Positions 8,086-16,542 are shown, counted from the first letter of the stretch. The stretch: 64,000 bases of DNA from Sphingomonas sp. (GCF_017304635.1 NZ_JAFKMA010000001.1:1356173-1420172); one strand, 5' to 3'. The notes: generated from the sequence alone by a model not told the origin. A program made the numbers and translations.

Positions 8086-9245
8086 GCGACGTGCGCAGCT
8101 TCACCGTCGCGCCCGACGACGACGGCATCCGGCTCGACCGCTGGTTCAAGCGACACCTGCCCGACACCAGCTTCACGATCGTCGCCAAATGGGCGCGAAC
8201 CGGGCAGTTGCGCGTCGATGGCGCGCGCGCGACCCCGGGTGACCGGCTGGTCGCGGGGCAGACGCTGCGCGTGCCCCCGCCCGAGCCGGTCCAGGCGACC
8301 GCCCGGCCCAAACGCGAACGCCCGCCGCTCAGCGACGACGAGATCGCCTTCGCGCGCGAACTAGTGATCCATCAGGACGCACAGGCGCTGGTGCTCAACA
8401 AGCCGCCCGGCCTCGCGACGCAGGGCGGGACCAAGACGACCGCCCATGTCGACGGCCTGCTCGACGCGCTGACGTTCGGGGCAGAAGGGCGGCCGAAGCT
8501 GGTCCATCGGCTCGACAAGGATACGTCGGGCGCGCTGTTGGTGGCGCGCACGAGCCGCGCCGCTGCCTTCTTCGCCAAGAGCTTTTCGGGGCGGAGCGCG
8601 AAGAAGACCTATTGGGCGATCGTCGTCGGCGTGCCGTCGATCGAGGACGGCATGATCGAGCTGCCGCTGGCGAAGCAGCCCGGCACCGGCGGCGAGAAGA
8701 TGCATGTCGACGAGGCCGAGGGCCTGCCGTCGCGCAGCCGCTATCGCGTGATCGAGCGCGCCGGCAACCGCGCCGCCTGGGTCGAGCTGACCCCCTTTAC
8801 CGGGCGCACGCACCAGCTGCGCGTGCACATGGCGGCGATCGGCCACCCGATCGTCGGCGATGGCAAATATGGCGGGCCGGCCGCGTTCCTGACCGGCGGG
8901 ATCAGCCGCAAGATGCACCTCCATTCGCGGCGGATCGCGGTCGATCATCCCGATGGCGGGCATCTCGACGTGACCGCCGAACTGCCGACGCATTTCGCCG
9001 AGAGCCTGGCGAGCCTGGGGTTCGAGCCGATGCTCGGCGACCGCATGCCGCTCGACGCTCCCCCGCCCCCGACCAAGGCGGACCAGAAGGCGAAGGCCAG
9101 GGCGCATGCCAAGACCGTGCGCAAGGAGCGCAAGGGCGAGCGACGGAACCGGGGCGGTGCGGAGACGCCGCGGCGGGGTGCGAGCGGCACGCGCAAGCCT
9201 GCGGCCAGGAAGTCCGAACCGAAACCGTCGCCCAAGAAGCGGTGA
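8082..9245 (+). CDS. RluC/RluD-type 23S rRNA pseudouridine synthase with basic tail
   Basis: A 387-residue RluA-family enzyme. Residues 10-65 form an S4 RNA-binding domain (IRLDRWFKRHLP). The catalytic motif HRLDKDTSGALLVA at about residues 142-155 holds the active Asp. GRTHQLRVH is the second family motif. The C-terminal ~65 residues are Lys/Arg/Pro-rich without predicted fold (about 324-387), longer than in the E. coli enzymes, and could bind rRNA. The start ATG 8082 overlaps fluC by 4 bases. RluC (sites 955/2504/2580) is the likeliest type in this lineage; the exact target is inferred. Confidence 0.9.
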   Translation: MSDVRSFTVAPDDDGIRLDRWFKRHLPDTSFTIVAKWARTGQLRVDGARATPGDRLVAGQTLRVPPPEPVQATARPKRERPPLSDDEIAFARELVIHQDAQALVLNKPPGLATQGGTKTTAHVDGLLDALTFGAEGRPKLVHRLDKDTSGALLVARTSRAAAFFAKSFSGRSAKKTYWAIVVGVPSIEDGMIELPLAKQPGTGGEKMHVDEAEGLPSRSRYRVIERAGNRAAWVELTPFTGRTHQLRVHMAAIGHPIVGDGKYGGPAAFLTGGISRKMHLHSRRIAVDHPDGGHLDVTAELPTHFAESLASLGFEPMLGDRMPLDAPPPPTKADQKAKARAHAKTVRKERKGERRNRGGAETPRRGASGTRKPAARKSEPKPSPKKR

Positions 9246-9264
9246 TGCCCGTCTCACTCTCCAC

Positions 9265-9344
9265 TGTGCTCCTGCGAAAGCAGGAGCCTAGGACCAAGGA
9301 CGGCATCGCTTGCGGCCCTGGGCTCCTGCCTGCGCAGGAGCACA
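9265..9344. repeat. Intergenic palindromic repeat (GCTCCTGCG family)
   Basis: Arms 9265-9292 and 9317-9344 (28 bases) are inverted copies with a few mismatches; each arm itself contains GCTCCTGC/GCAGGAGC, so it can fold as two small hairpins or one large one. It fills most of the gap between the pseudouridine synthase and the PaiB-like gene. Confidence 0.75.
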
Positions 9345-9360
9345 TGCTAGAAATGGCCTG

Positions 9361-9960
9361 ATGCACCCCAACGCCACCTTCCGCTGGCAGGATCGCGAGG
9401 CGATGCGGGCGCTGGTCCGCGAGCTCGGGTTCGGCACCGTGTTCGCCGCGACGCCGGACGGTCCGCGTGTCGCGCACGTGCCCGTGGTGTGGCTGGACGA
9501 CGACACGCTCGGGCTGCATCTTGCGCGCGGCAACGGGATCGTGCGGCATCTCGACGGCACGCCCGCCGTGTTCAGCGCGCTGGGACCGGACGGCTATATC
9601 AGCCCCGACTGGTACGGGCTCGGCCAGGATCAGGTGCCGACCTGGAACTATGTCGCCGTCGAGCTGGAGGGCATCATGCGGCGGATGGCGCAGGACGAGC
9701 TGGTTGCGCAGGTCGACCAACTCTCCGCCGAACAGGAAGCGCGGCTCGCACCGAAACTGGCCTGGACGCGCGACAAGATGGATGCCGGACTGTTCGCGAA
9801 GATGACGCAGGCGATCGTCGGCTTCCGGCTGGAGGTCACCGCCTGGCGCGGCACGCTCAAGCTCGGCCAGAACAAGCCGGAGGCCGCCCGCCTGTCCGCC
9901 GCCGATGGAGCGGAGGCGGCCGGCCGGCGCGGCATCGCGCATTGGATGCGGCGCGCTTAG
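9361..9960 (+). CDS. PaiB-family FMN-binding protein
   Basis: A 199-residue protein of the FMN-binding negative transcriptional regulator family (PF04299, Bacillus PaiB). Typical segments are MHPNATFRWQD at the start, VAHVPVVW, HLARGNGIVRHLDG, ISPDWYG and VPTWNYVAVELEG. The family has a split-barrel FMN fold; in Bacillus PaiB represses sporulation and protease genes, but most homologues are uncharacterised. ATG 9361 gives the usual length; an upstream in-frame extension would translate the repeat. It stands between two intergenic repeats. Confidence 0.85.
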   Translation: MHPNATFRWQDREAMRALVRELGFGTVFAATPDGPRVAHVPVVWLDDDTLGLHLARGNGIVRHLDGTPAVFSALGPDGYISPDWYGLGQDQVPTWNYVAVELEGIMRRMAQDELVAQVDQLSAEQEARLAPKLAWTRDKMDAGLFAKMTQAIVGFRLEVTAWRGTLKLGQNKPEAARLSAADGAEAAGRRGIAHWMRRA

Positions 9961-9996
9961 GGACGGTCGGCGTTCGACGGCGCAACCCAAAAGGGC

Positions 9997-10104
9997 CGTC
10001 ACCCCGGCCTTGTGCCGGGGTCCACCGGGAGGCTTTCTCCAGCGCCAGAGGCTCGAACGATACGCAAGCGTCCAAGTGGACCCCGGCACAAGGCCGGGGT
10101 GACG
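9997..10104. repeat. Intergenic palindromic repeat, perfect 29-base arms
   Basis: Arms 9997-10025 and 10076-10104 are perfect inverted copies beginning CGTCACCCCGGCC. Arms and spacer resemble the repeat at 4655 (GCGCCAGAGGCTCGA versus ACGCCAGAGGATCGA). Perfect arms suggest a recent copy or selection on pairing. Confidence 0.85.
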
Positions 10105-10207
10105 AAGCGTGGACGGATAGGTCGTCTCTGACTGGCTACATGTTGATCTGCCCGGATCTCCCCCCACCGGGCTGGCAATTCACCAACCGATCGCCGAAAG
10201 AGCGGAC

Positions 10208-10459
10208 ATGACCGATCCCACCCCCACGCAATCGCGCAACCGCTATTTCGCGATGGTCTTCTTCCGCCTGCTCGGCGCGGCGGGGGCGGTGTTTGGGATC
10301 ATCCTGATCGGGCGCTACGATTACTGGCCGACCAAGATCCTGGGCACCGCGATCGTGCTGTCGGCGATATACATGGCCTATACCGTGCCGGCCGCGCTCG
10401 CGCATCGCTGGGCGACGCCGGGCAATCTGCGCACGCATCGCCGGCAGCCGAAGAAGTGA
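10208..10459 (+). CDS. Small two-helix membrane protein
   Basis: An 83-residue protein with two hydrophobic helices (VFFRLLGAAGAVFGIILIG and ILGTAIVLSAIYMAYTVPAA) and basic ends (HRRQPKK). It precedes the ATP12 gene and their ends overlap (GTGA at 10456-10459), so they are co-transcribed. This pairing is frequent in sphingomonads but I know of no function. Family unrecognised. Confidence 0.75.
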   Translation: MTDPTPTQSRNRYFAMVFFRLLGAAGAVFGIILIGRYDYWPTKILGTAIVLSAIYMAYTVPAALAHRWATPGNLRTHRRQPKK

Positions 10460-11136
10460 AACGCTTCTGGCAGGACGTGACGGTCGATGCGACCCGCGGC
10501 GTGCGGCTCGACGGCAAGCCGGTGCGCACGCCCGGTCGCCTGCCGCTGGTGCTGCCGACCGACGCGCTGGCCGAGGCGGTCGCCGACGAGTGGCGCGGCG
10601 TCGCGGACACGATCGATCCGCGCGCGATGCCGCTGACCGGCCTCGCCAACGCCGCGATCGAACGCGTCGCCGTCGACCCCGCTTTGTTCGCCGCCAACCT
10701 CGCCGCCTATGCCGAGAGCGACCTGCTCTGTTACCGCGCCGATTCGCCGCCCGATCTGGTCGCGCGGCAGAATGCGCAGTGGAACCCGCCGCTCGATTGG
10801 GCCGAGCGGCGCTACGACGTGCAGTTCGAGCTCGCGAGCGGGGTGATCCACCGGCCGCAGGCCGATGCGACGATCGAGCGGCTGGCGGTCGCGGTGGCGA
10901 CGCGCGACGCGTTCACCCTCGCCGGACTGTCGCCAGTGGTGACGATCACCGGCTCGCTGGTGCTGGCGCTGGCGCTGGTCGAAGGTGTGATGGAAGCGGA
11001 TGCCGTCTGGGCCGCCGCCAATCTCGACGAATTGTGGCAGGCCGAGCAATGGGGCGAGGACGATCTCGCCGCCGACGCCCGCGCCGCCAAACGCGCCGAG
11101 TTCGATGCGGCGGTGCGGTTCCTGGGGCTACTCTAA
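10456..11136 (+). CDS. ATP12-family F1-ATPase assembly chaperone
   Basis: A 226-residue homologue of mitochondrial Atp12 (PF07542), which binds the F1 alpha subunit during ATP synthase assembly. Hallmarks are the start KRFWQDVTV with LDGKPVRTPGRLPLVLPT (about 19-36), DLLCYRAD (about 89-96), WAERRYDV, and LDELWQAEQWGEDD near the C-terminus. The GTG start at 10456 overlaps the upstream gene's stop. Role in bacteria is by homology with the mitochondrial protein. Confidence 0.92.
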   Translation: MKRFWQDVTVDATRGVRLDGKPVRTPGRLPLVLPTDALAEAVADEWRGVADTIDPRAMPLTGLANAAIERVAVDPALFAANLAAYAESDLLCYRADSPPDLVARQNAQWNPPLDWAERRYDVQFELASGVIHRPQADATIERLAVAVATRDAFTLAGLSPVVTITGSLVLALALVEGVMEADAVWAAANLDELWQAEQWGEDDLAADARAAKRAEFDAAVRFLGLL

Positions 11137-11143
11137 CGTTCCG

Positions 11144-11800
11144 TTACATCTCCGGCAGGCGGCGGATGAAGCCGATCATGCCGCGCTGGCGCGAGCGCTT
11201 GAGCCGCTCGGCGGTCAGGATCGTCTGGACGCACTCGTAGCAATCGTCGAGGTCGTCGTTGACCAGGACATAGTCGTAGCCATCCCAGTGGCTGACTTCC
11301 GACAGGGCGCGATCCATCCGGCGGTCGATCACGTCCTGCGTGTCGGTCGCGCGCTTCTCCAGCCGCGCGCGCAGCGTCTTGAGCCCGGGCGGCAGGATGA
11401 ACACGCGCACGACGTCGCCGCCGGCCAGCTGAAACAGCTGCTGCGCGCCCTGCCAGTCAATGTCGAACAGGATGTCGCGCCCATGCTCCAGATCCTTGAA
11501 CACCGTCTCGCGCGGCGTGCCATAGCGCTGATCGAACACCCGCGCCCATTCGAGGAACTGGTCGTCCTCGACCATCTGGCGGAAGGTCTGGGTATCGACG
11601 AAGTGATAGTCGCGCCCGTCGACCTCGCCCTCGCGGATCGGCCGCGTGGTGTAGGACACCGACATCTTCAGCCGGTTGCGCTCTTCCTTGAGCAAGCGGT
11701 TCGCGATGGTCGATTTGCCGGCGCCCGACGGCGACGACAGCACGAACATCAGCCCGCGACGCTTGAAACTCTTGGGTTGCGACGATCGATGGTCGGCCAT
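11144..11800 (-). CDS. gmk: Guanylate kinase
   Basis: Phosphorylates GMP to GDP with ATP; essential, cytosolic. The 218 residues fit the family. The P-loop SSPSGAGKST lies at about residues 22-31. SVSYTTRPIREGEVDGRDY holds the GMP-binding Arg/Tyr residues, and ILFDIDWQGAQQL is the Walker B-like segment. LERLKRSRQRG forms the basic end. It ends 8 bases from the convergent ATP12 gene. Confidence 0.97.
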   Translation of the reverse strand: MADHRSSQPKSFKRRGLMFVLSSPSGAGKSTIANRLLKEERNRLKMSVSYTTRPIREGEVDGRDYHFVDTQTFRQMVEDDQFLEWARVFDQRYGTPRETVFKDLEHGRDILFDIDWQGAQQLFQLAGGDVVRVFILPPGLKTLRARLEKRATDTQDVIDRRMDRALSEVSHWDGYDYVLVNDDLDDCYECVQTILTAERLKRSRQRGMIGFIRRLPEM

Positions 11801-11831
11801 GCGCGCCTTTGGCGTGGCCGGTCACCCCCCG

Positions 11832-12032
11832 TCAAGCCGTGGGCGCCACGCTCCGCCCGCCGGTCAGCCGGTTATAGACGTAATAGCTGGTGCCGACGAT
11901 GACCGCGGCGGGGATGATCGTCTTCGCGGCCTTCCACGTCAGCACCCCGACGATCGCGCCGAGCGTCCCGCCCTCACCGTCCGATTCGTCGATATGCTTG
12001 CCGATGGCGGCGGCGATGAGGTCTCCGATCAT
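11832..12032 (-). CDS. Small protein with one hydrophobic helix
   Basis: A 66-residue protein. Residues 1-20 carry the acidic stretch KHIDESDGEGG, followed by a hydrophobic region (GAIVGVLTW and TIIPAAVIVGTSYYVYN). It precedes gmk on the same strand by 31 bases and may share its transcript. I do not recognise the family; a conserved small membrane protein is the most that can be said. Confidence 0.55.
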   Translation of the reverse strand: MIGDLIAAAIGKHIDESDGEGGTLGAIVGVLTWKAAKTIIPAAVIVGTSYYVYNRLTGGRSVAPTA

Positions 12033-12099
12033 GCTGACATTCCCTTTGTCGGTTCGCGCGAGACAGCGCGGGGGACGGGGAAAGGTTCCCCTCGGCGGT

Positions 12100-12127
12100 C
12101 GTCATCCCCGCGAAAGCGGGGATGACG
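12100..12127. repeat. Perfect 12-bp hairpin with GAAA loop
   Basis: CGTCATCCCCGC and its exact complement enclose GAAA, a stable GNRA tetraloop when transcribed on the plus strand. It is the single-hairpin form of the repeats at 308 and 38895. It starts 7 bases after the fumC stop. On the fumC strand no U-tract follows. Confidence 0.8.
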
Positions 12128-12134
12128 TTCCTCG

Positions 12135-13529
12135 TCAGCGACCGATCATCGCTTCCGGCCGGACGACACGATCGAACGTCGCTTCGTCGACCAGGCCGAG
12201 CGCCAGACCCGCTTCCTTCAGCGTCAGGCCGTGCTTGTGCGCATGCTTGGCGATCTTCGCAGCATTGTCGTAGCCGATCTCGGGCGCGAGCGCGGTCACC
12301 AGCATCAGCGAGCGGTCGACCAGCTCGGCGATTCGCCGCCGGTCCGGCTCGAGCCCCTCGACGCAACGCTCGGCAAACGATTCCATCGCGACGCTCAGCA
12401 GGTCGATCGAGCGCAGCACGTTCGCGCCGATCAGCGGCTTGAACACGTTGAGCTCGAGATGCCCCTGCATCCCGCCGACCGTCACCGCCTGGTGGTTGCC
12501 GATCACCTGGCCCGCGACCATCGTCAGCATCTCGCACTGCGTCGGATTGACCTTGCCCGGCATGATCGAGCTGCCCGGTTCGTTGGCGGGGAGCGCCAGC
12601 TCGCCGATCCCCGAGCGCGGACCCGAACCGAGCAGGCGGATGTCGTTGGCGATCTTGGTCAGCGCGACCGCTAGGCTGTTGAGCCGGCCCGAGAAGTCCA
12701 CCAGCGTGTCGTTGGACGCCAGCGCCTCGAACTTGTTGGGCGCGGTTTCGAACGCGAAGCCGGTCAGCGTGCTGATCTCGGCGGCGAAGTCCTCGGCGAA
12801 CCCGGCCGGCGCGTTCAGGCCGGTGCCCACCGCGGTGCCGCCCTGCGCCAGCTTCGACAGCGCGTGGATCACGAACGGCTCGGTCCGCGTGCGCGCCAGC
12901 TTCAACTGCGCGTAGTAGCCGGAGAATTCCTGCCCCAGCGTTAGCGGCGTCGCATCCTGCAAATGCGTGCGGCCGATCTTGACGATGTCGTCCCACGCCT
13001 TCGCCTTGGCGAGCAACGCGTCCGCCAGCCGGTCGAGCGCCGGCAGCAACCGCCGCGTCGCCGCCAGCGCGGTCGCGACATGCAGCGCGGTTGGGAAACT
13101 GTCGTTGGACGACTGGCTCATGTTGACGTCGTCGTTCGGGTGGACCGGCGTCTTGCCGCCGCGCGTGCCGGTCAGCATCTCGTTGGCGCGGCCGGCGATG
13201 ACCTCGTTGACGTTCATGTTCGACTGCGTGCCGGAGCCGGTCTGCCAGATCACGAGCGGGAATTGATCGTCGAGCTTGCCCGCCACCACCTCGGCGGCGG
13301 CGGCTTCGATCGTGTCGGCCTTGTCGGCGGCCAGGCCATGGCGGCGGTTCACCCGCGCCGCCGCCTGCTTCACCAGTGCCAGCGCATGGACGATCGCGAT
13401 CGGCATCCGCTCGGTCGGCCCGAACGGGAAATTCTCGATCGATCGCTGGGTCTGCGCGCCCCAATAAGCGGCGGCGGGCACCGCGATCGCGCCGATCGAA
13501 TCGGTTTCGGTGCGGGTTTGCTGAGTCAT
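12135..13529 (-). CDS. fumC: Class II fumarate hydratase
   Basis: Interconverts fumarate and malate in the TCA cycle; iron-independent homotetramer. The 464 residues match the class. The superfamily signature [15 protein letters not shown] lies at about residues 318-332. Substrate-binding segments [13 protein letters not shown] (about 96-108) and [14 protein letters not shown] (about 129-142) are intact, and the catalytic Ser is in the GSSIMPGK loop. It is a single-gene unit, with a perfect hairpin (13551-13573) before it. Confidence 0.97.
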   Translation of the reverse strand: MTQQTRTETDSIGAIAVPAAAYWGAQTQRSIENFPFGPTERMPIAIVHALALVKQAAARVNRRHGLAADKADTIEAAAAEVVAGKLDDQFPLVIWQTGSGTQSNMNVNEVIAGRANEMLTGTRGGKTPVHPNDDVNMSQSSNDSFPTALHVATALAATRRLLPALDRLADALLAKAKAWDDIVKIGRTHLQDATPLTLGQEFSGYYAQLKLARTRTEPFVIHALSKLAQGGTAVGTGLNAPAGFAEDFAAEISTLTGFAFETAPNKFEALASNDTLVDFSGRLNSLAVALTKIANDIRLLGSGPRSGIGELALPANEPGSSIMPGKVNPTQCEMLTMVAGQVIGNHQAVTVGGMQGHLELNVFKPLIGANVLRSIDLLSVAMESFAERCVEGLEPDRRRIAELVDRSLMLVTALAPEIGYDNAAKIAKHAHKHGLTLKEAGLALGLVDEATFDRVVRPEAMIGR

Positions 13530-13550
13530 GCCGGTTAGATGGGGGCGGCC

Positions 13551-13573
13551 GTCACGGGAGTAAATCCCGTGAC
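13551..13573. repeat. Perfect 9-bp inverted repeat upstream of fumC
   Basis: GTCACGGGA (13551-13559) and TCCCGTGAC (13565-13573) flank GTAAA. It lies 22 bases before the fumC start, so it would be in the fumC leader or promoter. It may be an operator, an mRNA hairpin or a short intergenic repeat; the sequence alone does not decide. Confidence 0.5.
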
Positions 13574-13659
13574 GTCGAACGCGGCTCCGCCGCGTCGGCC
13601 GGCCGTTCGCGTTACTGACGCAACCGCCGCCTAGCTGACGCTACGCGGCTCGCTCCGGC

Positions 13660-14136
13660 CTACTTCTTCCGCTTAAAGTCCACACTGACGACGTTCGACC
13701 CGTCATCGACTCGCTCGACCGCGTCGTTCTCCGCCTCGTCATGCGGCTCTGGCCCCTCGGGCTCTTCCTGCGCCTGGAAGCGCAGTTCGAAATTCACCGC
13801 GGGATCGTGGAACCCGGTGATCGCCGAATAGGGGATGTCGAGCTTCGACGGCACCTGGTTGAAGCTCAGCCCGACCGAGAACCGCTCGTCGTCGACGGTC
13901 AGGTCCCAGAACCGGTTCTGGAGCACGATCGTCATCTCGTCGGGAAACCGCTCGATCAGCCGCTGCGGGATGTCGACGCCGGGCGCCTGGGTCTTGAAGG
14001 TGATGTAGAAATGATGCTCGCCGGGCAGACCGCCGCCGGTCGCCACCGACCCCAGCACGCGCCCGACGACGGCGCGCAGCGCCTCCTGGACGATCTCGTC
14101 ATACGGAATCAGGCTGTCGGGCAGCTGGTCGCTCAT
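13660..14136 (-). CDS. sspB: SspB-family ClpXP adaptor
   Basis: A 158-residue member of the alphaproteobacterial SspB family, which delivers ssrA-tagged proteins to the ClpXP protease. The folded part includes IPYDEIVQEALRAVVGRVL (residues 10-28), HFYITFKTQ, and MTIVLQNRFWDLTV followed by FSVGLSFNQ, the usual SspB core. The C-terminal ~40 residues are acidic then end in VVSVDFKRKK, matching the flexible tail with a ClpX-binding motif. It diverges from hisB with 69 bases between. Confidence 0.92.
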   Translation of the reverse strand: MSDQLPDSLIPYDEIVQEALRAVVGRVLGSVATGGGLPGEHHFYITFKTQAPGVDIPQRLIERFPDEMTIVLQNRFWDLTVDDERFSVGLSFNQVPSKLDIPYSAITGFHDPAVNFELRFQAQEEPEGPEPHDEAENDAVERVDDGSNVVSVDFKRKK

Positions 14137-14205
14137 CGCGCTTGGGTAGCCGATGCGCCGGGCGGGTCAAGTTGCATGGTGAGCAACACACACTAAAGGG
14201 GCGCG

Positions 14206-14793
14206 ATGCGCACCGCGACGATCAGCCGCTCGACCAGCGAGACCTCGGTCGAAGTCACCGTCAACCTGGACGGGACCGGCGCCTATGCCGTCACCACCGG
14301 CATCGGCTTCTTCGACCATATGCTCGAGCAGCTGTCGCGGCATTCGCTGATCGATCTCGACATTAAGACGGTCGGCGACCTGCACATCGACCAGCACCAC
14401 ACGGTCGAGGATACCGGGCTCGCGATCGGCGAGGCGATCGCGAAGGCGCTGGGCGAGAAGCGCGGCATCCGCCGCTATGCCGACGCGCTGTCGCCGATGG
14501 ACGAGACGCTGACGCGAGTCGCGCTCGACATTTCGGGGCGGCCGTATCTGGTGTGGAAGACCGAGTTCAGCCAGAAACGCCTCGGCGAGATGGACACCGA
14601 GATGTTCGAGCATTTCTTCCACTCGTTCGCGCAGACCGCCGGCATCACGCTGCACATCGAGACGCTGTACGGCAGCAACAATCATCACATCGCCGAGGCT
14701 GCGTTCAAGGGGCTGGCGCGGGCGTTGCGCGAGGCGGTCGAGATCGACCCGCGCAAGGCGGGAGTGATCCCGAGCACGAAGGGGACGTTGTGA
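14206..14793 (+). CDS. hisB: Imidazoleglycerol-phosphate dehydratase
   Basis: Catalyses the dehydration step of histidine synthesis. The 195 residues are the monofunctional form, without the phosphatase domain of E. coli HisB. Metal-binding motifs are present: [13 protein letters not shown] (about 31-43), DQHHTVEDT (about 64-72) and [13 protein letters not shown] (about 161-173). ATG 14206 has AAGGGG upstream. First gene of the his cluster here, divergent from sspB. Two intergenic bases-rich repeats follow it before hisH and hisA. Confidence 0.97.
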   Translation: MRTATISRSTSETSVEVTVNLDGTGAYAVTTGIGFFDHMLEQLSRHSLIDLDIKTVGDLHIDQHHTVEDTGLAIGEAIAKALGEKRGIRRYADALSPMDETLTRVALDISGRPYLVWKTEFSQKRLGEMDTEMFEHFFHSFAQTAGITLHIETLYGSNNHHIAEAAFKGLARALREAVEIDPRKAGVIPSTKGTL

Positions 14794-14799
14794 GTCTCT

Positions 14800-14896
14800 C
14801 CCCTCCCGCTTGCGGGAGGGGCCGGGGGTGGGCCTATATATGGCTCCACCCCCTGTGGCCCTGCCCACCCCTAACCCCTCCCGCAAGCGGGAGGGG
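14800..14896. repeat. Palindromic repeat between hisB and hisH
   Basis: Left arm 14800-14833 begins CCCCTCCCGCTTGCGGGAGG; right arm 14863-14896 is its near-inverse. Each arm contains its own small hairpin (CCCTCCCGC/GCGGGAGGG), giving nested folds. It lacks an open frame of its own that continues usefully into hisH. The right arm ends 3 bases before the hisH start. Confidence 0.85.
14889..14896 (+). promoter_or_regulatory. hisH Shine-Dalgarno sequence inside repeat arm
   Basis: GGGAGGGG is the last part of the right repeat arm and is the only purine-rich ribosome-binding sequence before the TTG start at 14900 (GGGAGG ends 5 bases before it). If the arm pairs with its partner, the site is hidden. 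Confidence 0.65.
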
Positions 14897-14899
14897 AAT

Positions 14900-15517
14900 T
14901 TGACCCTCGCCCTCATCGATTACGGCGCCGGCAACCTCCATTCGGTCGCGAATGCGCTGAAGGCGGCGGGCGGGCGGGACATCGCCGTCACCGCCGACCC
15001 GGTCGTCGTCGCGAAGGCCGACCGCATCGTCCTGCCCGGCGTCGGCGCGTTCGGGGCGTGCGCCGCCGCCTTGCGCGCGGTCGACGGCATGGTCGATGCG
15101 ATCGAGCAACGCGTGCGGCGCGAGGGCGCACCGTTCCTCGGCATCTGCGTCGGGATGCAGTTGATGGCGGACGCTGGCGAGGAGCTGGGCGAGCATCCCG
15201 GCCTCGGCTGGATTCCCGGCCGGGTCCGCCTGCTGACGCCGGACGACCCGAGCGCCAAGGTGCCGCACATGGGCTGGAACGACGTCCGCCCGACCGTGCC
15301 GCATCCGCTGATCGTGGCCGGCGAGGCGTACTTCCTCCATTCCTACGCGTTTGAATCGAATGGCTCGGGTGCCGACGTCGTCGCCACCACCGACCATGCC
15401 GGCCCGGTCGTCGCCGCGATCGCGCGCGACAATCTGGCCGGCGTCCAGTTCCACCCCGAAAAGAGCCAGGGCTACGGCCTCGCGCTGCTCGAAAGGTTCC
15501 TGACATGGCGACCCTGA
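14900..15517 (+). CDS. hisH: Imidazole glycerol phosphate synthase, glutaminase subunit
   Basis: Class I glutamine amidotransferase that supplies ammonia to HisF. 205 residues from a TTG start at 14900; the first in-frame ATG downstream would remove the essential IDYGAGNLHSV start (residues 6-16), and the in-frame ATGs upstream lie inside the repeat. Catalytic Cys is in FLGICVGMQL (about 78-87), and His/Glu of the triad are in VQFHPEKSQ (about 183-191). LHSYAFE is also typical. Complete and intact. Confidence 0.95.
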   Translation: MTLALIDYGAGNLHSVANALKAAGGRDIAVTADPVVVAKADRIVLPGVGAFGACAAALRAVDGMVDAIEQRVRREGAPFLGICVGMQLMADAGEELGEHPGLGWIPGRVRLLTPDDPSAKVPHMGWNDVRPTVPHPLIVAGEAYFLHSYAFESNGSGADVVATTDHAGPVVAAIARDNLAGVQFHPEKSQGYGLALLERFLTWRP

Positions 15518-15521
15518 CAAT

Positions 15522-15639
15522 CCTCCCCGGCACGGGGAGGTGGCGCGGAGCGCCGGAGGGGGTTCGCCTCTTCGGACATCGCCCGGAGCCAGCCCCCTCC
15601 ACCGGCCTGCGGCCGGTCCCCCTCCCCGTGCCGGGGAGA
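15522..15639. repeat. Palindromic repeat between hisH and hisA
   Basis: Left part CTCCCCGGCACGGGGAG (15523-15539) and right part CTCCCCGTGCCGGGGAG (about 15622-15638) are inverted copies that are themselves near-palindromic. The interior carries GGAGGGGG/CCCCCTCC and a CCGGCCTGCGGCCGG hairpin. Sequence differs from the hisB-hisH repeat but layout is the same. Confidence 0.85.
15633..15638 (+). promoter_or_regulatory. hisA Shine-Dalgarno sequence inside repeat arm
   Basis: GGGGAG at the end of the right repeat arm lies 6 bases before the hisA ATG at 15645. It decides this start over longer in-frame options, which begin inside the repeat. Confidence 0.7.
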
Positions 15640-15644
15640 ATTTG

Positions 15645-16394
15645 ATGACCCTGATCGTCTTCCCCGCGATCGACCTGAAGGGCGGGAACGTCGTTCGGCT
15701 GGCCGAGGGCGATATGGATCGCGCGACGGTCTATGGCGACGATCCGGTCGCGCAGGCGATGGCGTTCGCCGACGCCGGCGCGCAGCACCTCCACATGGTC
15801 GATCTCGACGGCGCGTTCGCCGGGCAGTCGGTCAATGGCGAGGTCGTGCGCGCCGTCGTCACGGCCTTTCCCGGCCACGTCCAGCTGGGCGGCGGTATCC
15901 GCGACCGCGCCGCGATCGAGGGCTGGTTCGACGCCGGCGTCGCGCGGCTGGTGATCGGCACCGCCGCGCTCGAGAACCCGGACCTGGTGCGCGACGCGGC
16001 GCGCGACTTTCCCGGCGGCATCGTCGTCGCGGTCGATGCGAAGGACGGCATGGTCGCGACGCGCGGCTGGGCCGAAATGTCCGACGTCGCGGTCACCGAC
16101 ATGGCGCGGCGGTTCGAGGATGCCGGAGTCGCGGCGTTGCTGTTTACCGATGTCGGGCGCGACGGGTTGCTGAAAGGGTGCAACGTCCAGGCGACGGTCG
16201 ACCTCGCGCGCAGCGTCGATATCCCGGTGATCGCGAGCGGTGGGGTCAGCGGGATCGGCGATATCCACGTCCTGGCGCTGCATGCGCGCGCCAATGAATC
16301 CAAAGGGGGCGTGGAAGGCGTCATCACCGGTCGCGCGCTGTACGACGGCCGCCTCGACCTCGCGACCGCGCTCGCCGTGGCGGCGGGGGCGTGA
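15645..16394 (+). CDS. hisA: ProFAR isomerase (phosphoribosylformimino-AICAR isomerase)
   Basis: Fourth step of histidine synthesis; (beta/alpha)8 barrel of 249 residues. Catalytic Asp8 is in FPAIDLKGGNVVRL and the second catalytic Asp in LLFTDVGRDG (about 166-175). Phosphate-binding segments are HVQLGGGIRD and IASGGVSGIGD. The start is ATG 15645 after GGGGAG. Located between two intergenic repeats that do not interrupt the frame. Confidence 0.97.
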   Translation: MTLIVFPAIDLKGGNVVRLAEGDMDRATVYGDDPVAQAMAFADAGAQHLHMVDLDGAFAGQSVNGEVVRAVVTAFPGHVQLGGGIRDRAAIEGWFDAGVARLVIGTAALENPDLVRDAARDFPGGIVVAVDAKDGMVATRGWAEMSDVAVTDMARRFEDAGVAALLFTDVGRDGLLKGCNVQATVDLARSVDIPVIASGGVSGIGDIHVLALHARANESKGGVEGVITGRALYDGRLDLATALAVAAGA

Positions 16395-16399
16395 GCATC

Positions 16400-16539
16400 C
16401 CCTCTCCCCGTGGGAGAGGGAGGGGCCCGCTCGGCGCAGCCGAGCGGGAGGGTGAGGGTGACGGCGGCCTTCTTTATCCGAACAGACCCTCACCCTTCCG
16501 TCGCTTCGCTCCTCCCTCCCTCTCCCGTCGGGAGAGGGA
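16400..16539. repeat. Palindromic repeat between hisA and hisF
   Basis: Outer hairpins are CCCTCTCCCCGTGGGAGAGGG (16400-16420, one extra base) and CCCTCTCCCGTCGGGAGAGGG (about 16518-16538). GAGGGTGAGGGT and ACCCTCACCCTTC inside are also inverted. Resembles the repeat at 32945. Fills the whole hisA-hisF gap. Confidence 0.85.
16530..16538 (+). promoter_or_regulatory. hisF Shine-Dalgarno sequence inside repeat arm
   Basis: GGGAGAGGG is the final arm of the repeat; GGAG ends 8 bases before the hisF ATG at 16543. No other purine-rich site is present. Confidence 0.7.
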
Positions 16540-16542
16540 CAT

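Noticed and set aside
12100-12127. Rho-independent terminator of fumC
   Set aside because: The hairpin is strong but no U-tract follows on the fumC strand, and the same sequence recurs as a dispersed repeat.
14810-14899. Longer hisH start at an ATG inside the repeat
   Set aside because: The extra ~30 residues would be translated repeat sequence (Pro/Arg-rich), and the TTG at 14900 directly precedes the family N-terminus with a ribosome site.
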